Notes under the pieces: model-generated
Seen by the model: only the letters and a program-made list of their open reading frames with translations
What the model was told of the DNA's origin: nothing
The model's database searches: none
Origin: an uncultured Cellulomonas sp.
GTDB taxonomy: Bacteria; Actinomycetota; Actinomycetes; Actinomycetales; Cellulomonadaceae
Reading direction: 5' to 3'
Length of the DNA stretch: 64,000 nt
Assembly: GCF_947494015.1 (NCBI RefSeq)
Contig: NZ_CANLTL010000003.1
Span: 248,001 to 312,000 of the forward strand
Part shown: positions 8,222-15,077 of the stretch, one piece after another
Position numbering within the stretch: position 1 is the first letter of the stretch
Layout of the letters: each line of letters begins with the position of its first letter
Program-made: the position numbers and the translations under genes

Positions 8222-8422
8222 ATGTCCGACTACACCACCCCCTCCCGCGCGGGCATGACCGGCGACGGCGTGCCGTCCTCGGAGCAGGGCCCCCACCTGA
8301 CGCTGTCGCCGACGGGGCCGCAGCGACCGGAGGCCGGGTCCGCGCTGGAGCGGCTCCTGCGCCGCCAGACCATCACGACCGGAGCCACCCTGCTCGGCTT
8401 CGTCCCGGCCCAGGTGCGCTGA
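8222..8422 (+). CDS. Orphan 66-residue protein under c-di-GMP riboswitch control
   Basis: The ORF starts at ATG 8222, 6 nt after AGGAG, directly behind the riboswitch, and ends before a strong terminator, so it is the only gene of its transcript. The protein has a polar, Ser/Thr/Gly/Pro-rich N-terminal half and a C-terminal 26 residues that may form a helix (ALERLLRRQT) followed by a hydrophobic segment (TGATLLGFVP). It has no cysteine, no signal peptide and no recognised domain. It could be a small effector of c-di-GMP signalling or a leader peptide; the clean ribosome-binding site and isolation argue for a real product. I do not recognise a family. Confidence 0.68.
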   Translation: MSDYTTPSRAGMTGDGVPSSEQGPHLTLSPTGPQRPEAGSALERLLRRQTITTGATLLGFVPAQVR

Positions 8423-8473
8423 CCGCGCGTCCCCCCGGGATCGCGGGGGCGAGGAGCAACCCGGACCGCAGCA

Positions 8474-8511
8474 CGACGAAGGGCCCGACCGGATGGTCGG
8501 GCCCTTCGTCG
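8474..8511 (+). terminator. Terminator of the riboswitch unit, bidirectional
   Basis: A perfect 17-bp stem, starting CGACGAAGGGCCC and ending GGGCCCTTCGTCG, encloses the loop GGAT. It lies between two convergent genes: it ends the riboswitch transcript and also lies downstream of the DUF7455 gene. Confidence 0.88.
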
Positions 8512-8552
8512 CGGGGGTCGCGGGTCGCAGGGGACCCGCTGCCCGGTCCGGC

Positions 8553-8774
8553 TCAGCGGACCGCCGCGGCGCCGGCGCCGTGCTCGGCGAGGAGGCGGTC
8601 GGTCTCGTCCTGGACGTGGGTCGCCAGGGCGGTGAACTTCGGGGCGTGCTCTCGGGCGTGGTGGGCGCAGAACAGGAGCTCGCCGCTCGGCATCACCACA
8701 CGGACATAGGCCTGGGCGTTGCAACGGTCGCAACGGTCTGCCGCGGTCAGGGGTTCGGTCGTCGTTGCTGTCAC
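8553..8774 (-). CDS. DUF7455 small zinc-ribbon-like protein
   Basis: This is a 73-residue protein. Two cysteines in DRCDRCNAQAYVRV and the later FCAHHAREH form a probable metal-binding Cys2-Cys/His cluster. Proteins of this kind are commonly found near hrdB/sigA and the second gyrB-like gene in actinobacteria, as here. Function is unknown; a role in transcription is only a guess from its zinc-ribbon look and location. The GTG start at 8774 has no clear ribosome-binding site. Confidence 0.85.
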   Translation of the reverse strand: MTATTTEPLTAADRCDRCNAQAYVRVVMPSGELLFCAHHAREHAPKFTALATHVQDETDRLLAEHGAGAAAVR

Positions 8775-9038
8775 GAGAACATGTAACCATCCGACCGCAG
8801 GATGCATGCCGTCGGGGAACCGCAATTCGCTCACCGCGAAGCCGGGACCACCCGACCGGCGGTGTGGACCCCGACCGGGGCGTCGGCACCACCGCCGGCG
8901 CCGCGGTCCGCACCACGGCCGGCACCCGGCCGCACCGCGGCGCGGAGACCGCGCCGACACGCCTGCGCGCGCCGCCCGGGCGGGCTCGACGGCATGGCGC
9001 CGCGGGGGGCGGCGGTGCAACGACTAGGCTCGGACCTC

Positions 9039-11165
9039 GTGTCGACCGCTTCCGCTGAGTCCAGCTACACCGCCCGGCACCTGTCGGTGCTCGAGGGCCT
9101 GGAGGCGGTGCGCAAGCGCCCCGGGATGTACATCGGCTCGACCGACTCCCGGGGCCTCATGCACTGTCTGTGGGAGATCATCGACAACTCCGTCGACGAG
9201 GCGCTGGCCGGGCACTGCTCGATCATCGACGTGATCCTGCACGAGGACCAGTCCGTGGAGGTGCGTGACGACGGGCGTGGCATCCCGGTCGACGCGGAGC
9301 CCAAGACCGGGCTCAGCGGCGTCGAGGTCGTCTTCACCAAGCTGCACGCGGGCGGCAAGTTCGGCGGTGGCTCGTACGCGGCCTCGGGCGGCCTGCACGG
9401 GGTCGGGTCGAGCGTCGTCAACGCGCTCTCCGCGCGCCTGGACGTCGAGGTGGACCGCGGCGGCCGGACGCACCGCATGACGTTCCACCAGGGCGAGCCC
9501 GGCGTGTTCGACGACGGCGTCGCCGGCCCGCGCCCGGACGCGCCGTTCCGGCCGTTCGTCGACAACTCCGAGCTCGCCGTCGTCGGCAAGGTCCCGAGGG
9601 GGCGCACGGGGACGCGGGTGCGCTACTGGGCCGACCGGCAGGTCTTCCCGAAGACCGCCGTCTTCTCCTACGACGAGCTCGTCACCCGGATCCGGCAGAC
9701 CACCTTCCTGGTGCCGGGCCTCGCGATCACCGTGCGCGACGAGCGCCGCCTGCCCGGCACGCCCGGTGCAGACGGACCGCACGAGGAGTCCTTCGTCCAC
9801 CACGGCGGCACGCGCGACTTCGTGGAGTTCCTCGCGCCGGACGCCCCGGTCACCGACACCTGGCACCTGACCGGCTCGGGCAGCTTCACCGAGACGGTGC
9901 CCGTGCTCGACTCCCGCGGTCACCTCAGCCCGCAGGAGGTCACCCGCGACTGCGAGGTCGACATCGCCCTGCGGTGGGGGACCGGCTACGAGACCGAGGT
10001 GCGCAGCTTCGTCAACGTCATCGCGACGCCGAAGGGCGGCGCCCACCTGGCGGGCTTCGAGACCGGGCTGCTGCGCACCGTCCGCAAGGCGGTCGATGCG
10101 AACGCGCGCCGGCTCAAGGTGTCCACCAAGGACAACGAGCGCATCGAGAAGGACGACGTGCTCGCCGGGCTGACCGCCGTGCTGACGGTCCGGCTCGCCG
10201 AGCCGCAGTTCGAGGGCCAGACCAAGGAGGTGCTGGGCACCGCGCCGGTGCGCGGCATCGTGGCCAAGGTCGTCGACACCGAGCTCGGGGCGCTGCTCAC
10301 CTCCACGAAGCGGGACGAGAAGGCGCAGGCGAGCCTGCTGCTGGACAAGGTCGTCGCCGAGATGCGCGCCCGGATGAGCGCACGCAAGCAGAAGGAGATC
10401 TCGCGCCGCAAGAACGCGCTTGAGAGCTCGTCCCTGCCGGCCAAGCTCGCGGACTGCCGCAGCGACGACGTCGACCGCTCCGAGCTGTTCATCGTCGAGG
10501 GGGACAGCGCGCTGGGGACGGCGAAGCTCGCGCGCAGCTCGGACTTCCAGGCGCTGCTGCCGATCCGCGGCAAGATCCTCAACGTCCAGAAGGCGTCGAT
10601 CACGGACATGCTCAAGAACGCCGAGTGCGCCGCGATCATCCAGGTGATCGGGGCCGGCTCCGGTCGCTCGTTCGAGCTCGACGCCGCGCGCTACGGCAAG
10701 ATCGTGCTGATGACCGACGCCGACGTCGACGGCGCCCACATCCGCACCCTGCTGCTGACGCTCTTCTTCCGGTACATGCGCCCGCTCATCGATGCCGGCC
10801 GGGTGTACGCGGCGGTGCCGCCGCTGCACCGGGTGGAGGTGATCGGCGCCGGCTCGCGCAAGAACGAGTACATCTACACGTACTCCGAGGCGGAGCTCGT
10901 CGCGACGCTCAAGCGGCTGGACCGGGCCGGCAAGCGCTACAAGGAGGACATCCAGCGCTACAAGGGCCTGGGGGAGATGGACGCCGACCAGCTCGCGGAG
11001 ACCACGATGGACCCGCGGCACCGGACCCTGCGCCGCGTCCGGATGGAGCACGCCGAGGCCGCCGAGCGGGTGTTCGAGCTGCTGATGGGCACCGACGTCG
11101 CACCGCGCAAGGACTTCATCGTCGCCGGGGCGCACCACGTCGACTCGAGCCGCATCGACGTCTGA
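9039..11165 (+). CDS. parE: DNA topoisomerase IV subunit B (ParE, GyrB-like)
   Basis: This is the 708-residue ATPase subunit. The GHKL ATPase motifs are EIIDNSVDEALAGH, DDGRGIPVD and GGLHGVGSSVVNAL. The transducer domain follows, then the Toprim domain with VEGDSALGTAKLAR and DADVDGAHIRTLLLT. The LGTAKLAR/DFQALLPIRGK form is the one seen in actinobacterial ParE rather than GyrB (EGDSAGGSAK). TAGGCT lies 8 nt before GTG 9039, so the mRNA is probably leaderless. Its partner ParC is encoded convergently at 12417-14897. Together they would decatenate replicated chromosomes. Confidence 0.95.
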   Translation: MSTASAESSYTARHLSVLEGLEAVRKRPGMYIGSTDSRGLMHCLWEIIDNSVDEALAGHCSIIDVILHEDQSVEVRDDGRGIPVDAEPKTGLSGVEVVFTKLHAGGKFGGGSYAASGGLHGVGSSVVNALSARLDVEVDRGGRTHRMTFHQGEPGVFDDGVAGPRPDAPFRPFVDNSELAVVGKVPRGRTGTRVRYWADRQVFPKTAVFSYDELVTRIRQTTFLVPGLAITVRDERRLPGTPGADGPHEESFVHHGGTRDFVEFLAPDAPVTDTWHLTGSGSFTETVPVLDSRGHLSPQEVTRDCEVDIALRWGTGYETEVRSFVNVIATPKGGAHLAGFETGLLRTVRKAVDANARRLKVSTKDNERIEKDDVLAGLTAVLTVRLAEPQFEGQTKEVLGTAPVRGIVAKVVDTELGALLTSTKRDEKAQASLLLDKVVAEMRARMSARKQKEISRRKNALESSSLPAKLADCRSDDVDRSELFIVEGDSALGTAKLARSSDFQALLPIRGKILNVQKASITDMLKNAECAAIIQVIGAGSGRSFELDAARYGKIVLMTDADVDGAHIRTLLLTLFFRYMRPLIDAGRVYAAVPPLHRVEVIGAGSRKNEYIYTYSEAELVATLKRLDRAGKRYKEDIQRYKGLGEMDADQLAETTMDPRHRTLRRVRMEHAEAAERVFELLMGTDVAPRKDFIVAGAHHVDSSRIDV

Positions 11166-11175
11166 CCCGCCATAT

Positions 11176-11198
11176 CCGGTCGCGGCGCCCGCGACCGG
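11176..11198 (+). terminator. Hairpin after parE
   Basis: CCGGTCGCGG and CCGCGACCGG form a perfect 10-bp stem with the loop CGC, beginning 11 nt after the parE stop and ending before the -10 box of the next gene. Confidence 0.6.
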
Positions 11199-11216
11199 GT
11201 CGATAGCGTGCAGCGC

Positions 11217-12290
11217 ATGACCGACACCTCGACCCAGCCTTCGCCTGCGCCGACGCTGCGCCCGATCGCCGAGCGGGCCCAGCCGCCCGCCACCCTCAGC
11301 GAGCCGCCCCAGGCGCTCGGGCTGCGGTGGCGCCCGCTCGAGCGCGCCGACGCCGGCGAGCTGCACGGGCTCGTCGCCGCGATCGAGGACGCCGACCAGC
11401 CGCCCACCCGCACGGACGTCGACGAGGTCGCCGAGAAGTTCGACGGCGACTGGAAGGACATGGCCCGCGACTCCCTCGCCGGGTGGGACGCCGACGGCGT
11501 CCTGCGCGCCTACGGGACCGCCGAGGTGCGACCGGGCGACTCCAGGACGGTGCGCGCATTCCTCGACGGCGGCGTGCACCCGCAGTGGCGCGGCCGGGGC
11601 ATCGGTCGTGCGCTGTTCGCCTGGCAGCTCGGCCGGGGCCGGCAGAAGCTCGCCGAGTCCGGCAAGGAGCTGCCCGCCCGGCTGGCCGCGTACGCCGAGG
11701 AGGACGCGGCCGGGACCCGCCGGCTCCTGGCCGCGGCGGGTCTCGAGCCGCGCCGGTACTACCGGACGATGCGCCGGGACCTGGCCGGCGAGCTGCCCGT
11801 CGTGGAGCTCGACGCCGGCCTGCGGGTCGTGCCGTGGTCGCCGGAGCTCGACGAGGCGGTCCGGTTCGCGCACAACGACGCGTTCCGCGACCACTGGGGC
11901 AGCGAGCCGGCGACCGCGGAGAGCTGGAGCACGGGCCGGTCCAAGTTCGCCCCGGAGTGGAGCTTCCTCGTGCTCGACGAGGCCGCCGAGCCCGTCGACG
12001 GCGCCCCGGTCGTCGCCGCGTACGCGATGACGGGCCGGTACGAGCAGGACTGGGCGGTGGCGGGCTACACGAGCGGGTACACCGAGATCCTCGGGGTGCG
12101 CCGGGCCTACCGCGGCCGGCGGCTCGCCCCCGCGCTGCTCGCCGCGTCGATGGCGGCGTTCCGCGCAGACGGGATCCAGTACGCCGAGCTCGACGTCGAC
12201 ACCGAGAACCCGTCCGGTGCCCACGGCCTGTACGAGCGCCTGGGGTACGAGGTGCGGCACGGCTCGGTGATGTACTCCATCGAGCTCTGA
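11217..12290 (+). CDS. Tandem-domain GNAT acetyltransferase
   Basis: This 357-residue protein has two GNAT domains, residues about 35-190 and 200-357, each with the acetyl-CoA pyrophosphate-binding motif: RGRGIGRALF in the first and YRGRRLAPALLAASM in the second. Double-GNAT architecture recalls mycothiol synthase, but the motifs are not close enough to assign that reaction; the substrate is unknown. TAGCGT lies 7 nt before ATG 11217, which suggests a leaderless transcript separate from parE despite the short gap. Its placement between parE and parC is notable, and no link to topoisomerase function can be read from sequence. Confidence 0.88.
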   Translation: MTDTSTQPSPAPTLRPIAERAQPPATLSEPPQALGLRWRPLERADAGELHGLVAAIEDADQPPTRTDVDEVAEKFDGDWKDMARDSLAGWDADGVLRAYGTAEVRPGDSRTVRAFLDGGVHPQWRGRGIGRALFAWQLGRGRQKLAESGKELPARLAAYAEEDAAGTRRLLAAAGLEPRRYYRTMRRDLAGELPVVELDAGLRVVPWSPELDEAVRFAHNDAFRDHWGSEPATAESWSTGRSKFAPEWSFLVLDEAAEPVDGAPVVAAYAMTGRYEQDWAVAGYTSGYTEILGVRRAYRGRRLAPALLAASMAAFRADGIQYAELDVDTENPSGAHGLYERLGYEVRHGSVMYSIEL

Positions 12291-12343
12291 GAGACCCCGG
12301 CGACCGAGCGCGCCCGCCGAGCGCACCGGCGCCCGGGGCGTGT

Positions 12344-12379
12344 CGGCCGGCCGCCCCCGGGCCCGGGGGCGGCCGGCCG
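12344..12379. terminator. 36-bp perfect palindrome, bidirectional terminator
   Basis: The 36 bases starting CGGCCGGCCGCCCCC are a perfect palindrome of only G and C, centred between the convergent GNAT and parC stops. As RNA it folds into a stem of about 16 bp from either strand. Confidence 0.75.
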
Positions 12380-12416
12380 CGTGTGCGGTGCGCGATGCGG
12401 GGGCCTGTGCGGGCGC

Positions 12417-14897
12417 TCAGCCCACCGCGTGCACGGGGGCCGGCAGCACGACGCCGGACCCGTCGCGGCGCCGGTCCACCGGGGGCAGCTCGACCGGCTG
12501 CCCCGCCGAGCCGGTGGCCCGCGGCGGGGTCGGACCGACCCACGCCAGCACGAGCGAGTCCTCGCCCTTGAGGAAGCGGTGCGCGCGGACGCCGCCGGTC
12601 GCCCGCCCCTTGCCGGGGTACAGCCCGAACGGTGTGGTCTTGGCGCTGCCCACCTCCGTGCCGGGCAGTGCCGCGGACGAGCCCGCGATCGTCACCACCG
12701 CGAGACCGCCGTCGTCGTCGGCGGCGTCGTCGGTGGCGGAGGTCGGGGGGGAGACGACACCGAAGAACACCACGCGCTGCCCCGGCGTGAGCTTCATCCC
12801 GGCCATGCCACCCGCCGACCGGCCCTGCGGGCGGACCGCGGAGGCGGCGAAGTGCAGCAGCGACGCGTCCGAGCTCACCAGCACGAGCTCGTCGCCGTCC
12901 GCGGCGGGGGCGGCGCCGACCACCTCGTCGCCGTCCTTGAGCGCGATGACGTCCCACGACTCGCGGGCCGGCACGTCGCCGGGGGCCACGCGCTTGACGA
13001 CGCCGGCCGCCGTCCCCAGGGCCAGGGTCGCGGCGCCGGGGTCGAGCGAGGCCAGCGAGACGAGGGTCTCGCCGGCGGCCAGCGCGACGAGCTCGCCGAC
13101 CGGGACGCCCCCGGACAGGCTGGGCGCGCCCTCGGTCGGCGGCAGGGACGGCAGGTCCAGCACCGGCACGCGCACGAGCCGGCCGCGGTTGGTGACCGCC
13201 GCCACCTCGCCGCGGGCGGTGGCGGGGACGGCGGCGCGCAGCACGTCGTGGCGGTGCCGGGCGCCCGCGCGGGACGGGCGCGCGTCGTCGGTGGTGCGGG
13301 CCAGCAGCCCGGTCGCCGAGAGCAGGACCCAGCACGCGGTGTCCTCGATCTCCAGCGGGGCCGCCGTCCGGCGGGTGACGGCGGCCTCGCCGCCGGCGGA
13401 GTCCAGCAGGATGGTGCGGCGGGGGGTCCCGTGGGCGCGGGCGACCTCGGCCATCTCGTCGGAGACGACGTCGCGCAGCCGGGCCTCGTCGTCCAGGATC
13501 GCGCGCAGCGCGGCGATCTCCTCGAGCAGCCCGGCCTGCTCTCTCTCGAGCTCGATCCGGGAGAACCGGGTCAGCCGACGCAGCCGCAGCTCGAGGATGT
13601 ACTCGGCCTGCGGGTCGGTCAGGTCGAAGACGTCCCGCAGCCGGGCCTTGGCGACCTCGGCGTCGTCCGACGTCCGGATCACCTGGATCACCTCGTCGAT
13701 GTCGGTGATCGCGACGAGCAGACCCTCGACCAGGTGCAGACGGTCGGTCCGCTTGGCCAGCCGGAACCGGCTGCGGCGCCGCACGACGTCGACCCGGTGG
13801 TCCACCCACACCCGCAGCAGCTCGACCAGGCCCAGGGTGCGCGGCTGGCCGTCGACGAGCGCGACGTTGTTGATGTTGAACGACTCCTCCAGCGGCGTGT
13901 ACCGGTACAGCTGCTCGAGCACCGCCTCGGGGTTGAAGCCCGTCTTGATCTCGATCACCAGCCGCAGGCCGTTGGTGCGGTCGGTCAGGTCCATCACGTC
14001 GCTGATCCCGGCCAGCTTCTTGGCCTGCACGCCCTCCTTGATCTTCTCGATCACCTTCTCCGGGCCGACCATGTAGGGCAGCTCGCTGACGACGATGCCC
14101 TTGCGCTTGGCGGTGACGCTCTCGATCCGCGTCGTCGCCCGGGTCCGGAACGCGCCGCGGCCGGTGCGGTAGGCGTCCCGGACGCCGTCGAGCCCGACGA
14201 TCTTGCCGCCGGTCGGCAGGTCCGGCCCGGGCACCAGGCGCATCAGGTCCTCGAGCGTCGCGTCCGGGTGGGTGACCAGGTGGCGGGCGGCGGCGATCAC
14301 CTCGACCAGGTTGTGCGGGGCCATGTTCGTGGCCATGCCGACGGCGATCCCGGACGCGCCGTTGACCAGCAGGTTCGGCAGGGCCGCGGGCAGGACGTCG
14401 GGCTGGGTCAGCTTGTTGTCGTAGTTCGGCACGAAGTCGACGACGTCCTCGTCCAGGCCCGCCGTCATGACCAGCGCCGCCGGCGCCATCCGGGCCTCGG
14501 TGTACCGGGAGGCCGCCGGGCCGTCGTCGAGCGAGCCGAAGTTGCCGTGGCCGTCCACGAGCGGCACCCGCAGCGCCCACGACTGCGCCAGCCGCACCAG
14601 GGCGTCGTAGATCGACGCGTCGCCGTGCGGGTGCAGCTTGCCCATCACCTCGCCGACCACGCGCGCGGACTTCACGTGCGCGCGGTCCGGACGCAGCCCC
14701 ATGTCCGCCATCTGGTACACGATGCGTCGCTGGACCGGCTTGAGCCCGTCGCGCGCGTCCGGCAGGGCCCGGGTGTAGATGACCGAGTACGCGTACTCGA
14801 GGAACGACCCGCGCATCTCCTCCGAGACGTCGATGTCGACGATGTGCTCGGCGAAGTCCTCTCCGGCCGGGGGCGGGGTGGCCGTGCGTCGCGCCAT
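12417..14897 (-). CDS. parC: DNA topoisomerase IV subunit A (ParC, GyrA-like)
   Basis: This 826-residue DNA-cleaving subunit has the catalytic tyrosine in AASRYTEAR and the winged-helix/tower region up to about residue 480, followed by a six-bladed beta-pinwheel C-terminus. A canonical GyrA box (QRRGGKG) is not visible; the nearest blade reads VRPQGRSAGGM, which fits ParC rather than GyrA. The quinolone-determining region reads HPHGDASIYDALVRLAQ, with alanine at the position of E. coli GyrA Ser83. ATG 14897 begins MARRTATPPP. It converges on the GNAT gene and diverges from the Pat gene. Confidence 0.94.
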   Translation of the reverse strand: MARRTATPPPAGEDFAEHIVDIDVSEEMRGSFLEYAYSVIYTRALPDARDGLKPVQRRIVYQMADMGLRPDRAHVKSARVVGEVMGKLHPHGDASIYDALVRLAQSWALRVPLVDGHGNFGSLDDGPAASRYTEARMAPAALVMTAGLDEDVVDFVPNYDNKLTQPDVLPAALPNLLVNGASGIAVGMATNMAPHNLVEVIAAARHLVTHPDATLEDLMRLVPGPDLPTGGKIVGLDGVRDAYRTGRGAFRTRATTRIESVTAKRKGIVVSELPYMVGPEKVIEKIKEGVQAKKLAGISDVMDLTDRTNGLRLVIEIKTGFNPEAVLEQLYRYTPLEESFNINNVALVDGQPRTLGLVELLRVWVDHRVDVVRRRSRFRLAKRTDRLHLVEGLLVAITDIDEVIQVIRTSDDAEVAKARLRDVFDLTDPQAEYILELRLRRLTRFSRIELEREQAGLLEEIAALRAILDDEARLRDVVSDEMAEVARAHGTPRRTILLDSAGGEAAVTRRTAAPLEIEDTACWVLLSATGLLARTTDDARPSRAGARHRHDVLRAAVPATARGEVAAVTNRGRLVRVPVLDLPSLPPTEGAPSLSGGVPVGELVALAAGETLVSLASLDPGAATLALGTAAGVVKRVAPGDVPARESWDVIALKDGDEVVGAAPAADGDELVLVSSDASLLHFAASAVRPQGRSAGGMAGMKLTPGQRVVFFGVVSPPTSATDDAADDDGGLAVVTIAGSSAALPGTEVGSAKTTPFGLYPGKGRATGGVRAHRFLKGEDSLVLAWVGPTPPRATGSAGQPVELPPVDRRRDGSGVVLPAPVHAVG

Positions 14898-15077
14898 GGG
14901 TGGGGCAGCCTCTCGGTGGTGCGGTGTGCGCCCCGGGGGCCGACGGCGGTCGGGTGGGGCGGTGCGTGCGGTCGGCCGCGTGGGCGTGCGGGCACGCCGG
15001 GCGGCGGCCCTATTGTCCCGCCTGCGCGCGCCGGTCCGGCACCCGGCGCGCCCGGCGCACCCCCTAGCCTGGGGCCC

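Noticed and set aside
8423-9038. Riboswitch control of parE
   Set aside because: A strong terminator and a convergent gene (DUF7455) lie between them, and parE has its own leaderless promoter.
12381-15077. Long plus-strand open frame running into the Pat gene
   Set aside because: The part before ATG 15078 is antisense to parC and shows no protein family; the Pat gene has its own -10 box.
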